Origin: Bacillota bacterium
GTDB taxonomy: Bacteria > Bacillota > Clostridia > Peptostreptococcales > Anaerovoracaceae
Length of the DNA stretch: 64,000 nucleotides
Assembly (NCBI GenBank): GCA_017436705.1
Contig: JAFSCP010000036.1
Span: 124,001 to 188,000 of the forward strand
Reading direction: 5' to 3'
In this document: piece by piece, positions 38,838-47,626 of the stretch
Layout of the letters: each line of letters opens with the position of its first letter
Numbering within the stretch: the first letter of the stretch is position 1
Position numbers and translations under genes: made by a program
The notes under the pieces: generated by a model
What the model saw: the letters and a program-made list of their open reading frames with translations, nothing else
The model's database searches: none
Told to the model about the DNA's origin: nothing

Positions 38838-40703
38838 ATGAACAGAAACCGTGCAAACAATAAACATGTTCGCATTTCCCAGACTTTCCAGCGCTGGCTT
38901 TTTGTTGTTGTTACTATTGCGTTCCTCTTTACCACAGCGTTTCTGTGGTTCTTTCAGACAAGACTTTCACAGCAGAATGCAATTGAGCTGCTTTCGCTGA
39001 ATATTTCCGATGTGAGACAGGACATCATCGATGCTTCTGATGAAAATCTTCTGGAACGTGCTGCTCTTGTAGCAGAAGAAATAAATAATAACGCTGCCCC
39101 TGACTCTGCTTTCCTTCTGGACATGATTGTAAAATATAATCTGGCAGAAGCAAATATTATTGATTCAGACGGTATAATTACTGCTACAACTTATAAACCT
39201 TTTCTGAATTATGACATGGCAAGCGGCACACAGTCTGCTGAGTTTATGGTTCTCCTTCAGGGACAGACCGAATATGCACAGAGTTATCAGCCTACTTCAT
39301 ACGACCCTCAGATTCTGCGTAAATACGGTGGCGTGGTTCTGGAAGGAGGCGGATTTGTTCAGGTTGGTTACGATTCAGGACGTTTCCAGCGTGATATAGA
39401 CAGTCTTGTTGTGGGACTTACCCGTAATCGTCATGTGGGTGAAGCCGGCAGTATAATTATCGCTGACGAAGATTTCAAAATTGTCAGTGACAGACATGAC
39501 AATGAGAGCCGCGGACTGAGAATTACCGGTCTTACATTTGATCCGGAAACCATTGCTGAGAATGAGCCTTTCACAGCAGAGGTCTACAGCGAATCCTGCT
39601 ACTGCATGTATGTTCATACTGAAGGTTATTACATTATCGCTGTATTGCCGCAGAAAGAAGCCGTTCTGTCCCGTAATGTGTCTGTAGGAATAACAACTGC
39701 CATGGAATTAATAGTTTTTGCAGCCCTGTTCCTGCTGATTTACATACTTATCAAAAAACTTATAGTAGACAATATTCACCGTATCAATCATTCTCTCAGT
39801 GAAATCACAGATGGAAACCTCGATGTTACGGTAGATGTCAGATCCAATGAAGAATTTTCTTCTCTTTCTGACGATATAAACTCCACAGTAGATACGCTGA
39901 AGCGCTATATTGCCGATGCTGCTGCCCGTATTGATGCAGAGCTGGAATTTGCCCGTGCAATACAGCACTCGTCCCTGCCGTCGGTGTTCCCGCCTTATCC
40001 CGGCAGAAAAGAATTTGAACTTTTTGCTTCAATGCGTACTGCTAAAGAAGTTGGCGGTGATTTTTACGATTTTTACCTTATTGATGATAAGACTCTGGCC
40101 TTCCTCATTGCTGATGTTTCCGGCAAAGGTATCCCTGCCGCAATGTTTATGATGCAGTCAAAAACGCTCCTGAAGAGCTGCGCCGAATCGGGCATGAGCG
40201 TTGAAGAAGTCTTCACCCAGGCCAATGAAAAGCTCTGTGAAGGCAACGATGCGGGCATGTTTGTAACTGCATGGATGGGTATTCTTGATATTGATACAGG
40301 TCTTGTAACCTTTGCAAATGCCGGTCATAACCCTCCTCTCATCAGACGCTCAGACGGCAGCTGTGAGTATCTTAAAACACGCCCTGGCTTCGTACTTGCA
40401 GGCATGGAGAGCATACGCTACCGTAAAAATGAACTTCAGCTCATGCCCGGTGACATGCTTTACCTCTATACCGACGGAGTGACTGAAGCTACCGATGCTG
40501 CAAACCAGCTTTATGGCGAGTACAGACTCTTTGACCTTCTCAATAAGCATGGCGAATTACAGCCGCAGCCTTTATGCGAAAATATAATAACTGATGTGGA
40601 TAAATTCACAGGCGAAGCTCCTCAGTTTGACGACATTACAATGTTATGCCTGAAATATTCGGGGCCGCAGAAAGGAGATTCCAATGAAAGAACTGACGAT
40701 TGA
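38838..40703 (+). CDS. Cache-HAMP-PP2C serine phosphatase (RsbU/SpoIIE-like sensor)
   Basis: 621 residues from the ATG at 38838, preceded by GAGAGG; frames extending further upstream have no such site. Membrane segment one is at about 17-37. A Cache-like extracellular sensor domain follows to about 275 (DSDGIITATTYKPF, GGFVQVGYD). Membrane segment two precedes a HAMP linker (INHSLSEITDGNLDVTVDVRS). The C-terminal phosphatase has KEVGGDFYDFYLIDD, VSGKGIPAAMFM and GHNPPLI, all metal-site motifs. It should dephosphorylate the STAS partner when its ligand binds. It overlaps the kinase gene by 20 bp. Confidence 0.92.
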   Translation: MNRNRANNKHVRISQTFQRWLFVVVTIAFLFTTAFLWFFQTRLSQQNAIELLSLNISDVRQDIIDASDENLLERAALVAEEINNNAAPDSAFLLDMIVKYNLAEANIIDSDGIITATTYKPFLNYDMASGTQSAEFMVLLQGQTEYAQSYQPTSYDPQILRKYGGVVLEGGGFVQVGYDSGRFQRDIDSLVVGLTRNRHVGEAGSIIIADEDFKIVSDRHDNESRGLRITGLTFDPETIAENEPFTAEVYSESCYCMYVHTEGYYIIAVLPQKEAVLSRNVSVGITTAMELIVFAALFLLIYILIKKLIVDNIHRINHSLSEITDGNLDVTVDVRSNEEFSSLSDDINSTVDTLKRYIADAAARIDAELEFARAIQHSSLPSVFPPYPGRKEFELFASMRTAKEVGGDFYDFYLIDDKTLAFLIADVSGKGIPAAMFMMQSKTLLKSCAESGMSVEEVFTQANEKLCEGNDAGMFVTAWMGILDIDTGLVTFANAGHNPPLIRRSDGSCEYLKTRPGFVLAGMESIRYRKNELQLMPGDMLYLYTDGVTEATDAANQLYGEYRLFDLLNKHGELQPQPLCENIITDVDKFTGEAPQFDDITMLCLKYSGPQKGDSNERTDD

Positions 40704-41091
40704 TGCCGTCATCGGAAATATACCTGAAGTTACTGCTTTCGTAGACGAACAGCTTGAGGCACTTGATTGTCCCATGAAAGCTCAGATGCAGATTGATATT
40801 GCCATCGACGAGCTCATGAGCAATATTGCCCGTTACGCTTACAATCCGGATGTGGGACCTGCCACAGTCCGTGTAGAAGTTATGGAAGATTCCATGGCAG
40901 TAATTATAACTTTTATTGACAACGGTGTTCCTTATGACCCACTCAGCAATGAAGATCCTGACATTAACCTTTCCGCTGAAGAGCGTGAAATCGGCGGTCT
41001 TGGAATATATATGGTCAGAAAAACCATGGACGAAGTTGTTTACGAATACAAAGACGGACAGAATATCCTCCGGATACGCAAAAATATTTAG
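40684..41091 (+). CDS. RsbW-like serine kinase / anti-sigma factor
   Basis: 135 residues of the GHKL ATPase fold. The N box, IAIDELMSNIARYAY, keeps the catalytic Glu and the Mg-binding Asn. The G1 box is IDNGVPYDP and the G2 box GGLGIYMVRKTMD. It should phosphorylate the STAS protein and bind a partner, which may be a sigma factor or, given the next gene, the transporter. It overlaps the phosphatase gene and is followed by the transporter after 17 bp. Confidence 0.9.
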   Translation: MKELTIDAVIGNIPEVTAFVDEQLEALDCPMKAQMQIDIAIDELMSNIARYAYNPDVGPATVRVEVMEDSMAVIITFIDNGVPYDPLSNEDPDINLSAEEREIGGLGIYMVRKTMDEVVYEYKDGQNILRIRKNI

Positions 41092-41108
41092 AAAGGTCGT
41101 GTAATACT

Positions 41109-42728
41109 ATGGCAATGAAACATTACCGCAAAGATTTTACATTAATTCCGGAAAACATCGACTCAGCAGCTGATTTCGCTGATGAAACACTCCAGATGTT
41201 CTCCCTTCCGCGTAAAGAAGTCCTCCGCATCAGGCTTTCACTGGAGGAAATTCTTCTCAGATGGTATGATAATGCTTCAAATCTTAAGGATAAATTTACT
41301 GTGGACATTTCCCGCCGGTTCGGCCGCATTACACTTACTGTTTCATGCAATGGAATGCCTTGCGACCCACTGGCTGCAGAAGATGAAGACGAATCTTTTG
41401 GCAGCGGTGCTCTCGGCCGTGCAATGCTGACAAATCTGGGTCTTTCACCTTCCTGGCAGTATCAGAATGGTTCCAACACCGTATCATTTTCCATAAAGAA
41501 AAAGCAGAAACTCAGCCAGCTCAGTCTCGTGCTCATTGCAGTTGTGTCTGCACTCGTGCTCGGATGGCTGGGACTTCTTCTTCCGGAAGGTCTGAGAACA
41601 ACTATACTTACAACTCTGCTGGACCCTCTTTTCAATACTTTCCTCAGTGTATTTTCATGTATTGTCGGCCCTCTCATGTTCCTTTCAATGGTATGGGGTA
41701 TTGTTAATATCGGCGATACGCGTCAGCTTGGCCGTATCGGAAAAAAACTTCTCGGAAGATATATGATTGTATCAATTATTGTTGGTATAGTATGCATGAT
41801 TGCTGCCGTTTCCTTCTTTAAACCAACGCTCAGCGGCGCGCAGAGCGGGCAGGCAGTACTTCAGTCAGTCATTGAAATGGTTCTGGATATAATTCCGGGC
41901 AATATTGTTGAACCATTCCTTACAGGAAATACTCTGCAGATTCTTTTTATGGGAGCAGTAGTGGGCATTGTGATGATTCTGCTGCGTGACCGCATGCAGA
42001 CACTTACTCAGGTCGTAGAACAGTCAAATGCTGTTGTTCAGGTAATTCTTTCTGCAATCAGCAGTATTACCCCTGGTTTTATCTTCCTTTCGGTACTTCG
42101 CCTGCTTCTTCAGGGGACACTTGCACAGAGTGCAGCAGGACTTATCAGCGTAATACTTCTCAGCGTGGTTCTTTCCGCTGCAGAAATTCTTATTGAAATT
42201 GTTACAATGATGAAACTTGGTGTCTCACCTGTCCAGGCGATGCGTAAACTGAGTTCCACTTTCCTCATTGCACTTACTACGGCATCTTCAGCGGCGGCCT
42301 TCCCGACCATGATTGATACCTGTCACAATAAACTGGGTATTGAAGAAAAGCTCACAAGCTTTGCCCTCCCTTTTGGCAGCGTGGTATTCATGCCTCATGC
42401 AGTAAACCTTTTTATACTTGTTCCTCTTTTTGCAGCCCAGTTATATGGGGTGGAACTTACAGCGGGCAGTATTGTACTGTGCGTAATCAATGCAGTAGTC
42501 CTCTCAGTTGCAGCACCACCTATTCCAGGTGGCGCAATTTCGTGCTATACGCTCATGTTCCTGCAGCTCGGTGTACCGCTTGAAGCAATTTCTCTTGCTG
42601 CTGCAGCAAATGTAGTGCTTGACTTTACTGCAACCTCCGGAAATATTATGGCACTTATGATTCAGACATCCCATGGTGCTTCCAAGCTTGACATGCTCAA
42701 TCATGATATAATCAGAAAAAACAACTGA
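41109..42728 (+). CDS. Dicarboxylate/amino acid:cation symporter with N-terminal GHKL-like domain
   Basis: 539 residues. Residues about 1-130 are an RsbW-like domain: the G1-like CNGMPCDPLAAEDEDE aligns with DNGVPYDPLSNEDPD of the upstream kinase. The domain looks catalytically dead: the N box reads LEEILLRWYDN with Arg in place of Asn, and the G1 Asp is Asn. Residues 135-530 are a DAACS/GltPh-type transporter with eight membrane helices. The re-entrant loop appears as TTASSAAAFPTMIDTC, and PFGSVVFMPHAVN and ISLAAAANVVLDFTATSGNIMALMI are clear symporter segments. Transport of a C4-dicarboxylate or acidic amino acid is inferred. A terminator follows. Confidence 0.88.
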   Translation: MAMKHYRKDFTLIPENIDSAADFADETLQMFSLPRKEVLRIRLSLEEILLRWYDNASNLKDKFTVDISRRFGRITLTVSCNGMPCDPLAAEDEDESFGSGALGRAMLTNLGLSPSWQYQNGSNTVSFSIKKKQKLSQLSLVLIAVVSALVLGWLGLLLPEGLRTTILTTLLDPLFNTFLSVFSCIVGPLMFLSMVWGIVNIGDTRQLGRIGKKLLGRYMIVSIIVGIVCMIAAVSFFKPTLSGAQSGQAVLQSVIEMVLDIIPGNIVEPFLTGNTLQILFMGAVVGIVMILLRDRMQTLTQVVEQSNAVVQVILSAISSITPGFIFLSVLRLLLQGTLAQSAAGLISVILLSVVLSAAEILIEIVTMMKLGVSPVQAMRKLSSTFLIALTTASSAAAFPTMIDTCHNKLGIEEKLTSFALPFGSVVFMPHAVNLFILVPLFAAQLYGVELTAGSIVLCVINAVVLSVAAPPIPGGAISCYTLMFLQLGVPLEAISLAAAANVVLDFTATSGNIMALMIQTSHGASKLDMLNHDIIRKNN

Positions 42729-42745
42729 TAAAACCTGATATGGAA

Positions 42746-42781
42746 AAGGAAGTCTTGTGCACGAAGATTCAAGGCTTCCTT
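42746..42781 (+). terminator. Terminator of the partner-switching/transporter operon
   Basis: AAGGAAGTCTTG pairs with CAAGGCTTCCTT (one G-U pair) around a 12-nt loop, followed by UUUUU on the plus strand. It can also act for trmO on the minus strand, though its U-run there is poor. Confidence 0.82.
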
Positions 42782-42788
42782 TTTTAAT

Positions 42789-43457
42789 CTAACGTTTTTC
42801 AATTTTTTCGAGAAAAATCGACACACCCTCTGCCCGGAACTTAATTTCCCAGTCCTTATATGCCATTCCATAAACCCTTTCCGGGTCGTCCTGATAATGT
42901 GGTCTAGGGTCCTGAGACAGGAGTTTTTCAATGGTTTCAAGGTCTTCTGCAGGTACAGAACCGCTGATTTCCGGGCTGAAAATAACCTTCATGGAATCAT
43001 CCTTGACTTTGTGTGCAAAACCGCCCCTGGCCTCAATTTTTGCCTCAGAATAAGGCAGATAAGGCTTGATGTCGAATATTGGCGTGCCGTCAAGAATATC
43101 TGCGCCGCGTACATAAAGTACAGGCCCCAGCTTGCTGTCAATTTCAATCTTTTCAAGCTCCACGCACGAAAGACCTATCGGGTTGGGACGGAACGGAGAC
43201 CGAGAGGCAAAGACCCCTACCCGCGTATTTCCGCCCAGTCTTGGCGGACGGACGGTCGGCGACCAGTCGTCCCTTTTGCTTTCTGAAAACTCCCAGATAA
43301 GCCAGATATGAGAGAATTCTTCAAGTCCGCGCACCGCATCCGGATTGTTGTACGGCGGCTCAAAAACTATATATCCCGGAGTGTCCACAATTCCGCTCTG
43401 CCTTGGAATTCCGAACTTTTCGGGGAAATCTGTGTGAATATGTGCGATTGTTTTCAT
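42789..43457 (-). CDS. trmO: TrmO, tRNA (t6A37) N6-methyltransferase
   Basis: 222 residues. The TsaA/YaeB fold shows FPEKFGIPRQSGIV, RPPRLGGNTRVGVFASRSPFRPNPIGLS and VRGADILDGTPIFDIKPYLPYSE, all family signatures. TrmO methylates threonylcarbamoyl-adenosine 37 of tRNA-Thr with S-adenosylmethionine. The start lies 4 bp after the RelE-like toxin gene with no good ribosome binding site, so it appears translationally coupled to the toxin-antitoxin pair, an odd arrangement for a housekeeping enzyme. Confidence 0.92.
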   Translation of the reverse strand: MKTIAHIHTDFPEKFGIPRQSGIVDTPGYIVFEPPYNNPDAVRGLEEFSHIWLIWEFSESKRDDWSPTVRPPRLGGNTRVGVFASRSPFRPNPIGLSCVELEKIEIDSKLGPVLYVRGADILDGTPIFDIKPYLPYSEAKIEARGGFAHKVKDDSMKVIFSPEISGSVPAEDLETIEKLLSQDPRPHYQDDPERVYGMAYKDWEIKFRAEGVSIFLEKIEKR

Positions 43458-43461
43458 ACTG

Positions 43462-43731
43462 TTAAATTCGTTTTAATATGTCATGATGCCCTACATCCAC
43501 AAGTATAATCATCATTTCATTTTCATAAAACCATATTATTCGTACATCCATATTTACACTGCATTCAAATAAATCCCGCGTTCCCTGAATTCGTTTTGTA
43601 CGCAGCGAAGGATGAGGTGGATTTTCGGCCAAAAGCTCAAGTTTATTCTTAAGCTGCCGCTTTTCATCTGCGGTCAGCCTCCTGAAATGTTTTTCAAATC
43701 TTGGAGTAAAAGTCAGCTGATAAGGCATCAT
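43462..43731 (-). CDS. RelE/ParE-superfamily toxin
   Basis: 89 residues with the typical small basic RelE pattern: LTFTPRFEKHFRRLTADEKRQLKNKLELLAENPPHPSLRTK, then RDLFECSVNMDVRIIWFYE and a final DVGHHD. Toxins of this fold cut mRNA at the ribosome or block gyrase; the subfamily cannot be decided here. The start overlaps the antitoxin gene by 4 bp. Confidence 0.85.
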   Translation of the reverse strand: MMPYQLTFTPRFEKHFRRLTADEKRQLKNKLELLAENPPHPSLRTKRIQGTRDLFECSVNMDVRIIWFYENEMMIILVDVGHHDILKRI

Positions 43732-43988
43732 TTCACCTCCAATTTTTCGAATAAAGCATCTACATTATCAAATAATGGCTGCTTTCCTTCGGCAATATTT
43801 TCCCGTACTACGGATATTTCACCCCGCAGTTCTTCCAGATATTTTTTAGGATAAACTGCAACCGGCATGATACATATCATTCCATCATTAACGTAAATTT
43901 CAAGTTTATCCCCTTCGTTAAGTCCCAGCTGTTCAACAATTTCTTTTGGTATTGTAATCTGCGACTTCTGGCGTAATTCAGCTAACAT
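43728..43988 (-). CDS. AbrB/MazE-type antitoxin
   Basis: 86 residues. The swapped-hairpin AbrB domain is at the N-terminus (ELRQKSQITIPKEIVEQLGLNEGDKLEI). The C-terminal half is acidic and would wrap the toxin. The pairing of an AbrB-type antitoxin with a RelE-type toxin is one of the known mixed combinations. GGAGGG precedes the ATG. Confidence 0.87.
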   Translation of the reverse strand: MLAELRQKSQITIPKEIVEQLGLNEGDKLEIYVNDGMICIMPVAVYPKKYLEELRGEISVVRENIAEGKQPLFDNVDALFEKLEVK

Positions 43989-44035
43989 TTAACTCCCTCC
44001 TTTCTCTCATTCTTATTTTCTTACTTTCTTACTAA

Positions 44036-44064
44036 ATTATACATCATCAGAAATAATTGTGCAA
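44036..44064 (-). promoter_or_regulatory. Promoter of the AbrB/RelE pair
   Basis: A consensus TATAAT (44036-44041) is preceded at 17 bp by TTGCAC (44059-44064) on the minus strand. The -35 is weak. It lies directly after the rpmF terminator. Confidence 0.5.
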
Positions 44065-44075
44065 CAAAAAATAAA

Positions 44076-44101
44076 AACGGCAAACCGTCTGGTCTGCCGT
44101 T
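44076..44101 (-). terminator. Terminator of rpmF
   Basis: AACGGCAGACC and GGTTTGCCGTT (one G-U pair) with a 4-nt loop, followed by UUUAUUUUUU on the minus strand. Confidence 0.88.
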
Positions 44102-44119
44102 AATCGTTCAAAAGATCAA

Positions 44120-44296
44120 TTAAGCTTCAACAACTTCCTTACCATCATAGTAGTTGCAGTTTGGACAAACTCTATGAGGAAGCTTTGGTTCCTTGCACTG
44201 TGGACAAATGGATAATCCAGGTGCTGTCATCTTCATGTTAGCTGACTTTCTGCTGCTTGTTTTAGCCTTTGATGTTTTACGCTTAGGTACTGCCAT
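44120..44296 (-). CDS. rpmF: 50S ribosomal protein L32
   Basis: 58 residues beginning [20 protein letters not shown], the near-universal L32 opening, with a zinc ribbon of two CPxC pairs ([17 protein letters not shown]). AGGAGGTG lies upstream of the ATG. It follows ackA after 108 bp. In many clostridia a yceD-like gene lies between ackA and rpmF; it is missing here. Confidence 0.97.
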   Translation of the reverse strand: MAVPKRKTSKAKTSSRKSANMKMTAPGLSICPQCKEPKLPHRVCPNCNYYDGKEVVEA

Positions 44297-44404
44297 ATCT
44301 TAACACCTCCTTGTGAGTATTTGCTCTTTATGTTAATTTCATAATAGTCGTCAACTCCATGATTATACAATAAAATCAAGGTGTTTGTCAACAATTATTT
44401 TGCA

Positions 44405-45601
44405 TTATGCATTTACGATTTCGTAAGTGTCTCTTGCAATCATTAACTCTTCGTTTGTAGGGATGAGTAAGATCTTAACCTTGGATTCATCAGCGGAGAT
44501 AACTGTGTCCTTACCTCTTACATTGTTCTTTTCTGCATCAAGAACGATACCAAGGTTTTCAAGGCCTTCGCAGATAGCTGCTCTGTTGCCGATACCGTTT
44601 TCGCCAACGCCTGCTGTGAATACGATAGCATCGCAGCCGTTCATTTCAGCCATGTAAGCACCGATGTAAGCCTTTACTTTGTGAGTGAATACGTCAAGTG
44701 CAAGCTGTGCTCTTTCGTTGCCTTCCTTAGCAGCGGATTCGATGTCTCTGAAGTCGCTGGAAACGCCGGAGATACCAAGAACGCCGGATTTCTTGTTAAC
44801 TACGTTGTTAACTTCTGCATAGGAAAGACCTTCTTTTTCGCCGATGAAAGTTACGATAGCTGGGTCGATGTCACCACATCTTGTACCCATTGCAAGACCT
44901 TCTAATGGAGTGAAGCCCATTGTAGTGTCGAAGCACTTTCCGTCCTTAACTGCAGCTAAGGATGAACCGTTACCAAGGTGGCAAGTGATGATCTTGAGGT
45001 CCTTAAGGTCCTTACCAAGCATTTCAGCTGCTCTTGCGGATACGTATCTGTGGGAAGTTCCGTGGAAACCGTATCTTCTTACGCCGTACTTAGTGTAGTA
45101 TTCGTAAGGAAGAGCGTAGATGTAGGATTCAGCTGGCATTGTCTGGTGGAATGCAGTGTCGAATACAGCTACCATTGGTGTAGTTGGCATTAACTGCTGG
45201 CAAGCAGCGATACCTAATAAGTTAGGTGGGTTGTGAAGAGGTGCAAGTTCGATACATTCTTCTAATGCCTTGATTACTGCTTCTGTGATTAATACGGATT
45301 CAGCGAACTTTTCGCCTGCGTGTACAACTCTGTGACCTACTGCACCGATTTCGTCCATGGATGCAACTACGCCGTATTCAGCGTTCTGTACAGCTGCAAG
45401 AACCTGAGCGATAGCGTCCTTGTGGTCTTTCATAGGAACTTCAGTCTTAACCTTGTCCATACCAGTCTTTTCGTGAGTGATTACAGAACCGTCCATACCG
45501 ATTCTTTCTACTAAGCCTTTGCAAAGTAATTCTTCGTTAGTCATGTCCAGGATCTGGTACTTTAAAGAAGAGCTGCCGCAGTTGATTACTAAAACTTTCA
45601 T
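44405..45601 (-). CDS. ackA: Acetate kinase
   Basis: 398 residues. Signatures are [14 protein letters not shown] at the N-terminus, the [12 protein letters not shown] loop, [10 protein letters not shown] and FTAGVGENG. The enzyme makes ATP from acetyl phosphate and is the main energy-conserving step of clostridial acetate formation. It has its own near-consensus promoter. The codon usage looks highly expressed (few rare codons), as expected. Confidence 0.97.
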   Translation of the reverse strand: MKVLVINCGSSSLKYQILDMTNEELLCKGLVERIGMDGSVITHEKTGMDKVKTEVPMKDHKDAIAQVLAAVQNAEYGVVASMDEIGAVGHRVVHAGEKFAESVLITEAVIKALEECIELAPLHNPPNLLGIAACQQLMPTTPMVAVFDTAFHQTMPAESYIYALPYEYYTKYGVRRYGFHGTSHRYVSARAAEMLGKDLKDLKIITCHLGNGSSLAAVKDGKCFDTTMGFTPLEGLAMGTRCGDIDPAIVTFIGEKEGLSYAEVNNVVNKKSGVLGISGVSSDFRDIESAAKEGNERAQLALDVFTHKVKAYIGAYMAEMNGCDAIVFTAGVGENGIGNRAAICEGLENLGIVLDAEKNNVRGKDTVISADESKVKILLIPTNEELMIARDTYEIVNA

Positions 45602-45664
45602 GATCTATTATTCCTCCATAAAAAAATAAAAAATAATTAACAAATAACAAATTTAGCCTTATAT

Positions 45665-45693
45665 ATTATACACTCTGTAACGAGCAATTTCAA
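45665..45693 (-). promoter_or_regulatory. Sigma-A promoter for ackA
   Basis: TTGAAA (45688-45693), a 17-bp spacer and TATAAT (45665-45670) on the minus strand, 64 bp upstream of the ackA start. Confidence 0.77.
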
Positions 45694-45902
45694 GGACAAG
45701 TTTTCCCCTTTCCCACCCTATTTTCAGTCAATGCTGTGGTAGTAAGCTGTTCGCAGTAAAAATGAACGTGTGAACTGTCGGAGCAAAACAATAATCGGGG
45801 AGTTGAACCCCTGACCTGCTCTTCGGTCGCCACTGATGCATACTCATTCTCAGCATGCAGAGATCGCATTCGCCCTGAAAAATTAACGTCGTTCTTGTCC
45901 TG
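45694..45902 (-). other. Non-coding stretch with a tRNA T-arm-like hairpin
   Basis: The gap between ackA and the DIP1984 gene is 301 bp, and this part has no gene I can support. On the minus strand, AGGTC followed by GGGG-TTCAACT-CCCC (45797-45811) reads like the variable loop and T arm of a tRNA, and a further hairpin with a 7-nt loop lies nearby (about 45839-45862). No matching 5' acceptor or usable anticodon arm could be found. It may be the 3' scar of a tRNA-targeted insertion, or an unrelated structured RNA. Confidence 0.35.
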
Positions 45903-46370
45903 TTAAATTTCGTCGTCCTCAGGAAAATCAGTAGCCCAGTTTGCTGCCTGGATTTTGTTGTCGATAATTCTCAGCTCACGGGACATGTCGTCGATTTCCT
46001 TCTGAAGTGCTGCTACGTCCACTGTGCTGAGAAGCTTGATTTCTGTTCTCTTGGCACGCTGTGCAACATTGCTTGCACATCCGAGAAAATCTCTGTAAAT
46101 GCTGATTTTGTTGGTCAGAACGTCTTTCTTTGCAATCATTGCTGTGATGGAAGTTCCGTCCACGATTGTAAAGCAGTTTATGATATTGATTTTTTTGATA
46201 AGTTCCTCAAGTCTGGTGGTGCAGCGGTTAAGTTCTTTGAGAAGTTCTTTAGGGTCTTCGGGGGATTTTTCCCCTTCCTGCACGATGGCATTGGTGTTAA
46301 GTCTTACTCTGAGACTTTCTATTCTTCTGTTAAGGTCTGCTCTTTCCTGAAGAGCTTCTGCAAGTTTCAT
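45903..46370 (-). CDS. DIP1984/septicolysin-family protein
   Basis: 155 residues, nearly all helical and coiled-coil-like, beginning MKLAEALQERADLNRRIESL and containing NRCTTRLEELIKKIN and DGTSITAMIAKKDVL. This is the DIP1984 family, which includes clostridial septicolysin; the biochemical function of most members is unknown. It lies 14 bp after tmcAL on the same strand. No signal peptide is present, so a secreted toxin role is not supported. Confidence 0.85.
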   Translation of the reverse strand: MKLAEALQERADLNRRIESLRVRLNTNAIVQEGEKSPEDPKELLKELNRCTTRLEELIKKINIINCFTIVDGTSITAMIAKKDVLTNKISIYRDFLGCASNVAQRAKRTEIKLLSTVDVAALQKEIDDMSRELRIIDNKIQAANWATDFPEDDEI

Positions 46371-46384
46371 GGCATGTTCCTCCT

Positions 46385-47584
46385 TTATAACTTAAATGGT
46401 CTGCGTACAAATTCTGAACCAGCGTACAGGTCCCGGCCTGTGGCCAGATTATATATATCTGCAGCCAGAATGTCCTTTTCCAGTGTGGAAAGTATTTCCG
46501 GGCAGTTTTCTGTGTCTTTGTTTATGTTTGTTATTACCGGCAGCGGACATGCACCGGACTTCTTAATCTGCCTGAGATAAGCACTGCCTTTTTCGTCAAA
46601 AGCAAGCACTCTGATGTAGCTGCGTGCGTTCCTCACATCATCGCGTGTGACTCCCAGCAAAGTCAATGCAAGGACTCTGGCGATTCTGGTGCGGGTATAA
46701 CGCTTGGATTTAAGGTCTTCAATTATATCTTCGTAAGACTTCCAGTAACGGACACCCTTCTTCATGGCACTGCCAAGACCCTCTTCCGCACCAAAAATTT
46801 TATTCAGTTCTTCGGCAGATGTTGTGAGAACCTTCTCGCGGATTAAGTCAAAAAGCATTTCCTGATCTGCCATGTTTCCGCGCTCGCGGCTGATTATTTC
46901 CCGGGTAATTTCAGGAACTGACTGGAATATTTCCCTGCCTTCTGCGATTGCTCTGCGGATTGCTGTGGCCGATGCAAGCGGCATATCTGCCTGATGATCG
47001 TGATAGCCTGCACCCTGGCGCTTTACAGTCATGGGCTGTGCTTTTTTTATAGCACGCAGGTACTCAAAAGCCAGAATATTGTTAGGATTATCAAGGTGAG
47101 CGGCTGATTCTTCACCAAGAATCGATACAAGTGCTTCGTGACGTGCCCGTGGATAAGCCAGACCGGCCTTCACAGCTTCTTTTATTGAGTTTTCAATGAT
47201 TTCCTTATTTTCGTCCATTGCCCGGGCAATACGGCTGATTTCATCCATATTTCCCAGCTCACTGCCGAATGAAATCGTTGAAACTCCAAGGGCTTCCAGG
47301 ATTTCCACTCCGCCCTGTGCGAAATATCCGGCATTGCTGCATGCAAAAACCACCGGCATTTCCACAACCAGATTGGCGCCGTTTCTCACGGCCATTTCAG
47401 CCCTTGTCCACTTGTCCAGTATTGCAATTTCACCGCGCTGCATGAAATTGCCACTGATCACGGCAACGCAAACATCAGCCCCAGACTCTTTCAGGGACTG
47501 CTCAAGATGATACTTATGGCCGTTGTGGAACGGATTGTATTCGGCGATGGTGCCGAGGGTTGTTAATTGTTCTCTCATTTTCAT
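46385..47584 (-). CDS. tmcAL: TmcAL, tRNA-Met cytidine acetate ligase
   Basis: 399 residues from the ATG at 47582-47584; the ATG two codons later is equally possible and the ribosome binding site is weak. The nucleotidyltransferase motif is YNPFHNGHKYHL, with ISGNFMQRGE after it. TmcAL activates acetate with ATP and acetylates C34 of elongator tRNA-Met. In Bacillus it is ylbM, near ylbJ; here a ylbJ-like gene is 3 kb away on the same strand. Confidence 0.9.
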   Translation of the reverse strand: MKMREQLTTLGTIAEYNPFHNGHKYHLEQSLKESGADVCVAVISGNFMQRGEIAILDKWTRAEMAVRNGANLVVEMPVVFACSNAGYFAQGGVEILEALGVSTISFGSELGNMDEISRIARAMDENKEIIENSIKEAVKAGLAYPRARHEALVSILGEESAAHLDNPNNILAFEYLRAIKKAQPMTVKRQGAGYHDHQADMPLASATAIRRAIAEGREIFQSVPEITREIISRERGNMADQEMLFDLIREKVLTTSAEELNKIFGAEEGLGSAMKKGVRYWKSYEDIIEDLKSKRYTRTRIARVLALTLLGVTRDDVRNARSYIRVLAFDEKGSAYLRQIKKSGACPLPVITNINKDTENCPEILSTLEKDILAADIYNLATGRDLYAGSEFVRRPFKL

Positions 47585-47626
47585 ATTGATTATAGCATTT
47601 CCCACGGGAAACCGTTTTAAACTCAT

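Noticed and set aside
45780-45865. Functional tRNA gene
   Set aside because: Only the T-arm part fits. No acceptor partner, and the nearby 7-nt loop lacks the U before the anticodon.
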